Origin: Spongiactinospora rosea
GTDB lineage: Bacteria > Actinomycetota > Actinomycetes > Streptosporangiales > Streptosporangiaceae
Reading direction: 5' to 3'
Length of the DNA: 64,000 nucleotides
Assembly (NCBI RefSeq): GCF_003315795.1
Contig: NZ_QMEY01000004.1
Span: 1 to 64,000 of the forward strand
A program made the position numbers and the translations under genes. The notes beneath the pieces are model-generated. The model was given only the letters and a program-made list of their open reading frames with translations. It was not told the DNA's origin and ran no database searches. This document shows positions 45,042 to 52,951 of this stretch, in pieces. The first letter of the stretch is position 1. The number at the start of each line of letters is the position of its first letter.

Positions 45042-47189
45042 TCAGTCATCGCACTGGAACAGCGGAGCGGCAGGGAACCCGCCCTTGGGCGTGGCCATCA
45101 GTGTGTCGCTGATGTAGGCGACGCCGCCGTTCCATTCGATGCGGTCCCAGACGTCACTGGTGCCGCCCTGCTCGTTGTCGGTGATCGTCTTGCCCTTGAC
45201 CTGGCAGATCACGGTGAGCGACCGGTACTCGCCCTTCGGGATCCTGCCCACCTCGCAGCCGCCCTGGGGGCCGCACTGGATGAGGGAGTCGGTCGTCCCG
45301 TTGTTGGCGTTCTTGTAGGACTGCGTCGGATAGGCGAGGTCCACCGAGGTGGACACCGAGCCCTCGCCCTCCCCCGCCGCGTTGCGCGCCTTGAGGGTGA
45401 ACTCGTGCTTGGCCGCGTTCTTCAGCCCGTCCACGCTGAACGAGGTGCCCTCGATCCCGTTCTTCTCCGCCGCCCCCGACAGCGTGTAGGTGGTGTCGCT
45501 TCCGGCGTTCTCCGGGGCGCTCCAGCTCAGGTCGGCGCCCTTGTTCTTGGGCTTCGCGGTGAACCCGCCGGGCTTGCCCGGCGCGACGCAGGGCTTGGCC
45601 CCGGCGCTGGGCTGCGAGCGGACCTCGCCGCCCTCCCAGTGGGCGACCACGGTGAAGCTGTAGTCCTTGTCGCAGTCGCCGCCCCTGAACTCGAACTGGT
45701 AGGGGCCGTTCCCGTCCACCCGCTGCGGGCTGATCTCGCCGCCGGACGGGGAGACCTCCACCGTGTAATGACGTACCTCGCCACCGTCGGACGGCGAGAA
45801 CGTCACATCGACCTTGCCGGGACCGGGCCGGGCGCTGACCGTGCCCGGAGCGCCGGGGGCCTTGGGCGACGGGGTGGGCGTCGGTGTCGGCGCCTCGCTC
45901 TGTTCGGGGGTGGGGGTGGGGGTCCGCTTCCTGGTGGGCTCGGGGTCCGGCTCTTCCGGCTCCTCCTCGATGGGGGCCTGGGTCGGCGGCGTGGTCGGGT
46001 CGGGCTCACCGGTCGGGCGTGGCTTGATCGTGGGCATCGGTTTGGCGGTACGCGTCGGGCCGGGCACGTCCTGGTCGTTCTTGTCGATCTCGTGCCTGCG
46101 TCCGTCCACGTCGATCACGACCGCGCGGTCGCCGTGCTCGTCGTTCGCCCAGAGCTGGCCGTCCTTGACGAACACGTCCACGTCGCCGGGGCGACCGGCC
46201 ACCGCGACCTCGCCCGGCGCGCCGCCGGTCGCGCTGTCCCACACGACCAGGCCGCCGGTCTCCTTGTTCGGGATGTAGATCCGGGTGCCGAGCACCTGGG
46301 GGACGCCCAGGGCCTCGGGGGCGGCGACGGTGGACAGCTTGACGCTCTGCGGGGCCCTGGAGTCGGTGTCGATGACGATCAGCAGCCCGTCCGGGCCGGG
46401 CACGAGGATGGGCGCGAGCGGGCCGTCGGTGGAGTTGGGGCCGAGTACCGGCTCCTCCTGCGCGGCGACCTCCCTGGGCAGCCCGATCCGGCCGGTGCCG
46501 CCGTCCTCGCCGATCACGACGGCGCTCGCGGAGCGGGTGTTGGTGACCACGGGCAGGCCGCCCGCGATGGTCAGGGACAGCGGGTCGCCCGCCTCGCCGA
46601 CCTTCACCGGGACGCCCTTGACGCCGCCCTGCACGGGCACGACCTCGCCGGTGGCCGGGACGGGGACCCACAGTTTGCCGCCCCCGTCGATCCCCGCCGC
46701 GCCGAGCGGGCGGGGCAGCGCGATCGGAGAACCCACCGCGTTGAGCGTGGCCGGGTCGATGCGGCGCACGGTGCCCTCCGGATCGACCGCGTACGCCGAC
46801 GTGCCGGACACGACGAACTGGAGCCCGGCGGTCTCGAAGTCGCGGGTCTGGGTCACCTTCAGCAGGCTCGGCTCGATCCGGCTGACCACGCCGGTCTCCT
46901 GGTCCACCAGCAGCACCGTGGAGCCGTCCTGGACGACGTCGAGCCGCCTGCCCTGCGAACCGGACGGGGTGATCCGGCCGTCCACCTCGCCGGACAGGCC
47001 GTTGGCGTGGACGACGGTGCCCCTGGCCTTGCTCCACAGCCACGCGCCCACGTCGGCGAGCCGGGGGTTGGCGCTGGACACCCCCACGCCGAAGACGGCC
47101 GCCGCCACGACCAGCGCGCCGACGATAGCCGCTGCGACGACCGCGGTGGCGCGGTCACCACGCGGCCTGGCGATCTTCACCCTGTTCAC
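45042..47189 (-). CDS. Envelope protein with beta-propeller-like and FN3 domains
   Basis: This 715-aa protein has a single N-terminal membrane segment (residues 15-38). A repetitive beta region follows (about 60-370) with propeller-like blades (LWVPVPATGEV, LWANDEHGDRAVVIDV). A P/T/E-rich wall-spanning linker (380-455) comes next, then two fibronectin type III domains (about 457-550 and 553-640) and a C-terminal cysteine-containing domain. It is anchored and faces outward. It is first in the operon with MoxR, DUF58 and the degenerate transglutaminase, and may be their client. No enzyme motif is visible. Confidence 0.85.
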   Translation of the reverse strand: MNRVKIARPRGDRATAVVAAAIVGALVVAAAVFGVGVSSANPRLADVGAWLWSKARGTVVHANGLSGEVDGRITPSGSQGRRLDVVQDGSTVLLVDQETGVVSRIEPSLLKVTQTRDFETAGLQFVVSGTSAYAVDPEGTVRRIDPATLNAVGSPIALPRPLGAAGIDGGGKLWVPVPATGEVVPVQGGVKGVPVKVGEAGDPLSLTIAGGLPVVTNTRSASAVVIGEDGGTGRIGLPREVAAQEEPVLGPNSTDGPLAPILVPGPDGLLIVIDTDSRAPQSVKLSTVAAPEALGVPQVLGTRIYIPNKETGGLVVWDSATGGAPGEVAVAGRPGDVDVFVKDGQLWANDEHGDRAVVIDVDGRRHEIDKNDQDVPGPTRTAKPMPTIKPRPTGEPDPTTPPTQAPIEEEPEEPDPEPTRKRTPTPTPEQSEAPTPTPTPSPKAPGAPGTVSARPGPGKVDVTFSPSDGGEVRHYTVEVSPSGGEISPQRVDGNGPYQFEFRGGDCDKDYSFTVVAHWEGGEVRSQPSAGAKPCVAPGKPGGFTAKPKNKGADLSWSAPENAGSDTTYTLSGAAEKNGIEGTSFSVDGLKNAAKHEFTLKARNAAGEGEGSVSTSVDLAYPTQSYKNANNGTTDSLIQCGPQGGCEVGRIPKGEYRSLTVICQVKGKTITDNEQGGTSDVWDRIEWNGGVAYISDTLMATPKGGFPAAPLFQCDD

Positions 47190-47349
47190 CCCGTGCGCCA
47201 GATAACCCGTGCTTTGCCCCCGATTTACCGAACGTCACCCTAGCGCAGCGTCACCGGCCGACCTCGACGTTCCAACCATTGCTGATGTTTTCCGCCCGGT
47301 TCCCCGAGGGCGGCGATTCGCGCGGTCCAGGTTTGTCGGCCGCAAGCCG

Positions 47350-47355
47350 TACCGT
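47350..47355 (+). promoter_or_regulatory. -10 element for a probable leaderless start of the SMC-type operon
   Basis: TACCGT fits TANNNT and is 7 bases before the GTG at 47363, with no ribosome site between. The -35 is weak. The same TANNNT-N7-GTG layout occurs before the glcD-like gene. Confidence 0.4.
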
Positions 47356-47362
47356 AGTGCGC

Positions 47363-48586
47363 GTGCCCGAGACCGACCACGAGATCACGCTGGACGCCGC
47401 CCTCAGCGAGGAGGCCGTCCTCGCGACCTACCGCCGCATGTTCGCGGCGCTCGCCAGGGACAGCGGCGCGGTCGTGGACGATCCGGCGCTCGTCGACATC
47501 GCCGAGACGCTGTTCGCGGCCTTCGCCGAGGCGGGCGAGGACTGGCTGACCCACGAGCAGATGCGTTACGCCTGCCGCGCGCATCCCCCCGACCTGCTGG
47601 ACAACCGGCTGCGGGTGCTGAAGGGGCTCGGCGCGATCCGCGAGGTCTTCCCCAAGCCCAACCAGCTCCGCTACCGCGCGTCGTTCACCAGCGTGGTGGG
47701 GCTGATGTTCATCCGCCGGATGATGGACGACGGCGGCCAGTCCGAGATGCACCGGCTGCTGGCGCTGGAAGACCTCAACGTCGCCGACCCGCGCACGACC
47801 ATGGAGCAGGCGGCCGAGAGCGCGGGCAACCTGGCGCGGGCGTTCCGGCTGTGGGCGCTTGAGCTGATCACGCTCAGCGCGGGCACCATCGAGGAGCTGC
47901 GCGAGCAGGCCCCCAAGCTGTGGGGCACCGAGGAGATCGCGCGGCGCGCGCAGGGGCTGCACGGCACGATCCTCACCCGCTGGCCGCAGCTCGACCGCAC
48001 CTGCACCGAGCTGCGCGCGGCGATCTACGCCTACAGCGACGCCTCCCGCCGCGCGGCGGGGCGGCTCGCCGACTCGGCGGGCACCACCCGCAACCTCACC
48101 CTGCTGCCGTCGGAGACGTGGCGGACCTTCACCCAGACCGCGTCCAAGGAGCGGCTGGCCGCGGTGCTCGACGGGTTCGTCTTCGACGCGCCCGCGCCCT
48201 GGCACGATCCCGCCGAGATCGTCCACGCGGTCGACGAGGCCCCGCGCCCGGCGCCGGTCGCGCCCACGCCGCCCCGCTCCGCGCTGCCCGACGACGGGCC
48301 CGCCGACTCCCTCGACGGCGGCACCGCCGGGGCGCTGCGCCGGCTGGCCGAGGTCGCCGAGGAGGCGCTGGCCGGGCGCGACTCGGTCCCCGTCCAAGAC
48401 CTGCTCGCCCACTCCGGCGAGTGGGTCTCGGCCCGCCGCCTGCTCGCCGACCTCGCCGCCGCCGACCTCAACCCCGAGCTCCCCTACCGCCTGCACTGGT
48501 CCGGCGCCCTGACCGCGGCTCCAGGCGCGGAGCCCGCCTGGCTCTCCCACGGCCACCTGGAAAGGACCGGCCATGACGACGCCTGA
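47363..48586 (+). CDS. Winged-helix protein, probable kleisin-like subunit (JetA/MksF or MukF-like) of an SMC complex
   Basis: This 407-aa helical protein is the first gene of a three-gene operon ending with an SMC-type ATPase. Residues 60-110 look like a winged helix (LTHEQMRYACR, LDNRLRVLKGLGAIREV, QLRYR). A long helical region follows, then an acidic linker and a C-terminal helix-strand domain (about 310-400). By position and size it matches the first subunit of MukBEF- or Wadjet-type complexes, but I cannot confirm homology. GTG 47363 is preferred; an ATG at 47279 would add residues that overlap the promoter. Confidence 0.7.
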   Translation: MPETDHEITLDAALSEEAVLATYRRMFAALARDSGAVVDDPALVDIAETLFAAFAEAGEDWLTHEQMRYACRAHPPDLLDNRLRVLKGLGAIREVFPKPNQLRYRASFTSVVGLMFIRRMMDDGGQSEMHRLLALEDLNVADPRTTMEQAAESAGNLARAFRLWALELITLSAGTIEELREQAPKLWGTEEIARRAQGLHGTILTRWPQLDRTCTELRAAIYAYSDASRRAAGRLADSAGTTRNLTLLPSETWRTFTQTASKERLAAVLDGFVFDAPAPWHDPAEIVHAVDEAPRPAPVAPTPPRSALPDDGPADSLDGGTAGALRRLAEVAEEALAGRDSVPVQDLLAHSGEWVSARRLLADLAAADLNPELPYRLHWSGALTAAPGAEPAWLSHGHLERTGHDDA

Positions 48587-48644
48587 CCCGCGATCCCGGG
48601 CGGCCGGGGCGCGCATCGGGAGGACCGGCCGTGCCGACCACTGA
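48573..48644 (+). CDS. Upstream leader ORF 1 (23 codons)
   Basis: This frame starts at an ATG in repeat copy 1, preceded by AAAGGA, overlaps the end of the kleisin-like gene, and stops inside repeat copy 2, overlapping its GTG region. The peptide has no recognisable function. It may serve translational coupling. Confidence 0.3.
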   Translation: MTTPDPRSRAAGARIGRTGRADH

Positions 48645-48747
48645 CCCGCGCGACCCCGTGACCAGGCCGTACGCCGCACGGAGCGCCACCCCGCCCACAA
48701 GACCGCTCGGGCTGCCCCGGGAAAGGACCGGCCGTGCCGACCACTGA
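48631..48747 (+). CDS. Upstream leader ORF 2 (38 codons)
   Basis: This frame starts at the GTG of repeat copy 2 and stops at 48745-48747 inside repeat copy 3, 14 bases past the true GTG start. Its first residues (PTTDP) match those of the following protein. It is probably a duplicated start that leads into the real gene. Confidence 0.3.
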   Translation: MPTTDPRDPVTRPYAARSATPPTRPLGLPRERTGRADH

Positions 48748-50008
48748 CCCGCATCCCCCGGTGGCCGATGGCTTTGCCAGGGATGCCGCGGCGCATGCCA
48801 GGGCGCGGGCCACCGGGCCGCTGGTTTTGGCTCCTGGGGAGGGTGCGGCGGCCGGGATGGCGCGGCTGGCGCGGGGGGAGGGCACCGAGGTGGCGGTGCC
48901 GGTGTGGCCGGATGGGGCGAGTCCGTCGCTGTTGCTCGAATACCAGGTCGCCCCGATCTCGGCGGAGCGGTCCGGGGAGGCCAGGCGGGTGCTGGCGGCC
49001 TGCCTGAAGTGCTGCTGGACCGACCTCGCCGCCGACCCGTGGCCCGGCGAGCCCGCGCCGGTGGAGACCGTCCTTTCCGCCTACCGGGCGCTGATCGGGC
49101 GTACCGACGACCTGATGCGCAACTGGGCCATCGGGGCGCTGCGCCGGTTGCACGACTCGGCGTGGATCGTGCTCGCCGACGGCGAGGTACACCTGGGCCC
49201 GCGCTGCGCCACCTGGGCCGCCGAGTCGCACGCCCAGCTCCGCGAGCTGATGGGCCGCCTCCCCGATCCCGCCGACACCGTGACGGCCCTGCCGCTGGCC
49301 GAGCCGCCGCCGGGCGAGCGATCGGCCGTGGTCGCGGGCGAGCCGCTGGACGATGACCTGCTCGGCGCGTTCGACGAGCGGCGGCGGGCCGAGCTGGTGG
49401 CCGCCTTCATGGCGGTCGAGCACGCCGCCGAGCCGGTCCAGGAGGTACGCTTCGCCGCGCTGCGCGACCCCGCGCTGCGGCGCACGCTGGCGGAGATGCT
49501 CGCGCGGCGCGGCCGGGTGCTGATCCAGGCCCGCGAACGCTGGACCTCCGGCTACGACGAGGCCGCCGCCGCCACGGCGGGCACCACGCTGGGCGAGGCC
49601 GAGCGCGCGGTGCTCGTCCTGGTGCTCGTCCACTCGGTCGCGATCCCCCGCGCCGAGGGCCTGCTCGGCGAGGACACCTGGATGTCTCCGCACCCGGCCC
49701 CCGCAGAGGAGCTGCGCCGCCACACCCAGCTGCCGATCGGCGAGCTGGACACGGCCCTGCGCACGCTGCGCCAGGCCGGGCTGCTGACCCAGGTCAAGGC
49801 GGGCGAGGAGGCCGGAGGCTACGTACCGGGGCCGCAGTTCCACCGGCTCACACCGGCCGCCAGGAAGCGCCTGCAGGAGGAGCTGATCCTGGCCGCCGGG
49901 CCCAACACCCCGCTGGCGGCGGCCGTCCGCGCCAAGCGCAGGCCCGCCGGCGGCCCATCAGCGCCCCAAGACCACGCCGACCATGCGCGGAAGAGAGACG
50001 AGCGGTGA
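48734..50008 (+). CDS. Winged-helix protein, probable kite-like subunit (JetB/MksE or MukE-like)
   Basis: This 424-aa protein is mostly helical. Its C-terminal part has a winged helix (about residues 315-380: EELRRHTQLPIGELDTALRTLRQAGLL, then a wing and TPAARKRL) and a disordered basic tail. It is second in the operon; its stop overlaps the SMC gene start (GTGA), so the two are co-translated. Proteins in this position in MukBEF and Wadjet systems bind the kleisin and the ATPase. The assignment rests on context and fold, not on a family match. The GTG at 48734 follows AAAGGA in the third repeat copy. Confidence 0.7.
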   Translation: MPTTDPHPPVADGFARDAAAHARARATGPLVLAPGEGAAAGMARLARGEGTEVAVPVWPDGASPSLLLEYQVAPISAERSGEARRVLAACLKCCWTDLAADPWPGEPAPVETVLSAYRALIGRTDDLMRNWAIGALRRLHDSAWIVLADGEVHLGPRCATWAAESHAQLRELMGRLPDPADTVTALPLAEPPPGERSAVVAGEPLDDDLLGAFDERRRAELVAAFMAVEHAAEPVQEVRFAALRDPALRRTLAEMLARRGRVLIQARERWTSGYDEAAAATAGTTLGEAERAVLVLVLVHSVAIPRAEGLLGEDTWMSPHPAPAEELRRHTQLPIGELDTALRTLRQAGLLTQVKAGEEAGGYVPGPQFHRLTPAARKRLQEELILAAGPNTPLAAAVRAKRRPAGGPSAPQDHADHARKRDER

Positions 50009-52944
50009 CACGGGTAGAAAACCTCGTCGGCGACAGGGTGCTGATCGCCGTGCAGGCGGTCAACATCTCGCGGCTTTCCACGCACCCGGTGCCGACCGTG
50101 CCCGGCACGCTCATCGTCGTCGCCGGCGCCGGGCCGAAGGACTCCAACGGCGCGGGCAAGTCGTCCTTCATCGCCGCGATCACCGCGCTGCTCGGCGACG
50201 AGCAGTGGCGTTTCGCGTCCGGCGCCAAGGCGGTCTCCGAGCTGCTGTTCAACGCCGAGCTGGCCACCGGTGGCGGCGGCAGGCAGTGGGCCAGCGCCGA
50301 CCACGGCTACATCGTCGGCGTTTTCGACACGCCCTCGGGCGGGCAGGAGGGCCCGGTCACGGTGTGGCTGCGGGTCAACCAGGAGGCCCCGCACCTGGAG
50401 ATCCGCTGGACCGGCGGGGTCTACCTGGCCGCCGCGGCCTCCGAGGCCGAGCGGGTGGCCAGGGCCGACGAGATGTGGCTGACCCTGCCCCGCTCGGCGG
50501 GCCGCCGCGACGTGGTGGCCCGCGACCTCACCAAGGTCCTCTACGGCGACCGGGTGCGCTGCGTGTCGTTCCTGTCCACGTCCGTGCGCAGCAAGGTCGC
50601 CACCAACCTGCTGTCCCAGCCGCTCAACGAGATCTCCCCCGAGCGCATCTTCGAGGCCGTGGCCGCGCTGACCGGCCTGGACGCCGAGCTGGACCAGGAG
50701 CGCGAGGCCAGGCGCGACGAGCACGCCAGACGCGTGCGCGCCGCCCAGGCCGCCGCGCGGCTGCAGGAGTTCCAGGCCGAGTCGCGCACCCTGATCGACA
50801 CCTTCGACCGGCGTGACGAGGCGCGCGTCCGCCTGGCCGACGCGCTGCGCTCCTGGAAGGGCAGACTCGCCCGCCGGGTCGCCGACACCGCCGCCCGTGA
50901 CACCGCGCTCGCCGCCGAGCTGTCCCGGCACGAGGCGGCGGAGCAGGCCGCGGCCTCGGCCATGGCCGAGGTGAAGGCCGAGATCGCCACCCTGAAGGAC
51001 GACACCCTGGACCGGCGGCTCGCCGAGGCGCGCAGGGAGCTGGCGGAGGCGCAGGCCAGGGCGGCGTCCCTCACCGCCGACCGCGCCGTCGCGGAGAACT
51101 CCGCGGACGAGCTGCGCGGGCAGATCCCGGCGCTGGAGGAGTTGCGCAGGCTCGCCGACGGACGCGCGGTGGCCGCCGCCGAGGCGGAGGTCGCGGCGGC
51201 CAGGCAGCGGCTCAACCTGGCGCTGAAGGCGCTCGGTGTGGCCGACCAGGAGGTCTCCGGCGCGTCCGCGGCGCTCGACGACGCCGAGGGCGGCCCGGCG
51301 GCGGCGCAGTTGCGCGCGCTGGCCGAGCGCGGGGTCGCGGCCAGCGGCCTGCTCGACGCGATCGACGTGGCCGAGCAGGCCCGCGACCACGCCGAGACCC
51401 GCGCCCTGCGCGGCTGGCCGCACGAGCACGCCGTGCTGGTCGACGCGGCCGATCTCGACTCCGCCGCCGCGGCGCTGGCCGGGCTGCCCGGTTCGGTGCT
51501 GGTGAGCGCGGCGGGCGTGACCGTCGTCGGGGCCTTCGAGGCGGTGGCGACCGGCAGGGAGGCGCGGATCAAGGCCGCCGAGCAGCGCCTGAACCGCGCC
51601 CGCGACGCGCAGGAGGAGGCCGCCGCGCTGGTCCGCGCCTGCGAGGACGGCGTGGCCGAGGCGGCGCGCCGGCTGGAGGGCGCGCGGGCGGCCGACCGGC
51701 TGGCCGAGATCGAACGCCGGCTCGCCGAGCGCCGCGAGCGCCTGACCGAGCTGACCGCCGCGCTCGCCGAGCTGGCCCCCAAGGTCGCCGCGGCCGACCG
51801 CGAGGTCGGCGCGCTCGACTTCCGGGCCCGCACCCGCGACATGGAGATCGAACGCCTGGAGGGCCGCCGCGCCCGGCACGACGGCGAGCTGGCCCAGGCC
51901 CGCGCCGAGCAGCAGCGGGTCGGCGCGGAGCGGGCCGCGCTCGGCCTGGCCGAGCTGGTCAGGGCGTTCGGGGGTGAGGCGGAGAGCGCCACCGAATGGC
52001 TCGCCGCGCTCGGCGAGGAGGAACGCCCGCTCACCGCGGAGGAGTGGTGGCGGGCCGCGGAGCGGCACCTGGACCGCGCGCTGCGCGACACCTTCCCCGG
52101 CGAGGACGAGGAGATGCCGGAGGAGCTGCGGTTCCTCATCCGCGAACGCACCGAGCCGGGCGCCGGGCGAACGACGCGCGAGCAGGCCACCTTCCCCGGC
52201 GTGTGCACGGCCCTGTCGTCCTATCTGCGCGGCCAGGAGGAGTACGAACGCCACCAGCGCCGGCAGATCGAGTCCCAACTCGCCACCCGGCAGCGCGACC
52301 TGGCCGCCGCCGACACCGGCGCGGAGGAGGCGGCCCGCTCCACCGCCGTGCACCGGGCGGCGCTGACCGCGGCGATCAAGGCGCGGCTGACCCGGGTGGC
52401 GGAGGAGTTCGAGCGGCTCGACCTGGCCTACGGCGGCTACGGGGCGACCATCGAGTTCCCGGTGCCGCCCGCGCCCGCCGATCCCGAGCAGCGGTGGGCC
52501 TGGAAGGTCGTGCCGAAGTGGCGGCGCGGCGAGGGTCAGGGGTTCGTCCCGTACAACCGCAGGGCCAACACCGCGCTGATGGACGAGAAGGCCGTCAAGC
52601 TGGTCTGCGCGGCGGCCATCGCCTCCTCCGGCGGCGGGCACCTGTGCCTGGTCCTCGACGAGCTGGGGCGCAACCTGGGCAAGGAGCACCGCAGGGAGGC
52701 CGTGGCGCTGTTCCGGCGGATCGGCGAGACGTACGGCATCACCGTCATCGGCGCACTCCAGGACGACATGGAGCCGTACGCCATCGACGCCTGCGGCCAG
52801 TACATCAAGCTGCGCCGCTCCTCCGACGCCATGCCGTACAACGAGCCCCCGGTGATCGTGGGCCACGACCAGCACGCCGAGCGCGTCCGCGAACTCGCCG
52901 CCTACGTCACCGAGTCCCGCCACCCCGCCCCTGCCCCCTCCTGA
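50005..52944 (+). CDS. SMC/MukB-like ATPase of the three-gene complex
   Basis: This 979-aa ATPase has an N-terminal head with Walker A DSNGAGKSS (residues 46-54), two long coiled-coil arms (about 200-440 and 540-690) and a central hinge-like globular insert (about 445-530). A C-terminal head has Walker B LVLDEL (Asp885, Glu886) and a GRNLGKEH D-loop-like segment. The first Walker A glycine is Asp, and I see no LSGGE signature before Walker B; MDEKAVKLVCAAAIA occupies that place. It is shorter than MukB (about 1480) and should act in DNA loop extrusion or DNA sensing. Its stop is 7 bases from the convergent sbcC stop. Confidence 0.88.
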   Translation: MTRVENLVGDRVLIAVQAVNISRLSTHPVPTVPGTLIVVAGAGPKDSNGAGKSSFIAAITALLGDEQWRFASGAKAVSELLFNAELATGGGGRQWASADHGYIVGVFDTPSGGQEGPVTVWLRVNQEAPHLEIRWTGGVYLAAAASEAERVARADEMWLTLPRSAGRRDVVARDLTKVLYGDRVRCVSFLSTSVRSKVATNLLSQPLNEISPERIFEAVAALTGLDAELDQEREARRDEHARRVRAAQAAARLQEFQAESRTLIDTFDRRDEARVRLADALRSWKGRLARRVADTAARDTALAAELSRHEAAEQAAASAMAEVKAEIATLKDDTLDRRLAEARRELAEAQARAASLTADRAVAENSADELRGQIPALEELRRLADGRAVAAAEAEVAAARQRLNLALKALGVADQEVSGASAALDDAEGGPAAAQLRALAERGVAASGLLDAIDVAEQARDHAETRALRGWPHEHAVLVDAADLDSAAAALAGLPGSVLVSAAGVTVVGAFEAVATGREARIKAAEQRLNRARDAQEEAAALVRACEDGVAEAARRLEGARAADRLAEIERRLAERRERLTELTAALAELAPKVAAADREVGALDFRARTRDMEIERLEGRRARHDGELAQARAEQQRVGAERAALGLAELVRAFGGEAESATEWLAALGEEERPLTAEEWWRAAERHLDRALRDTFPGEDEEMPEELRFLIRERTEPGAGRTTREQATFPGVCTALSSYLRGQEEYERHQRRQIESQLATRQRDLAAADTGAEEAARSTAVHRAALTAAIKARLTRVAEEFERLDLAYGGYGATIEFPVPPAPADPEQRWAWKVVPKWRRGEGQGFVPYNRRANTALMDEKAVKLVCAAAIASSGGGHLCLVLDELGRNLGKEHRREAVALFRRIGETYGITVIGALQDDMEPYAIDACGQYIKLRRSSDAMPYNEPPVIVGHDQHAERVRELAAYVTESRHPAPAPS

Positions 52945-52951
52945 TGGCGGA

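Larger units (their letters stand above)
48563..48752 (+). repeat. Three copies of a ribosome-site/start-codon unit
   Basis: A unit of about 29 bases beginning AGGACCGGCC then (A/G)TG and ending CTGACCCGC occurs at 48563-48591, 48621-48650 and 48724-48752. The first start overlaps the preceding gene's end; the third is the real start of the next gene. Copies 2 and 3 are identical over most of the unit. Confidence 0.85.

Noticed and set aside
45855..46030. Repetitive proline/threonine codons as a CRISPR or minisatellite
   Set aside because: The repeats are codon-level PT/PE linker sequence of an envelope protein with no fixed repeat or spacer length.
49819..52923. A 1034-codon minus-strand frame
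   Set aside because: It is antisense to the SMC-like gene, which has Walker motifs and coiled coils. No motif is present in the antisense frame.
47363..52944. A complete Wadjet (JetABCD) system
   Set aside because: No JetD-like topoisomerase/nuclease gene is present on either side, and the SMC protein is short and lacks the usual signature.
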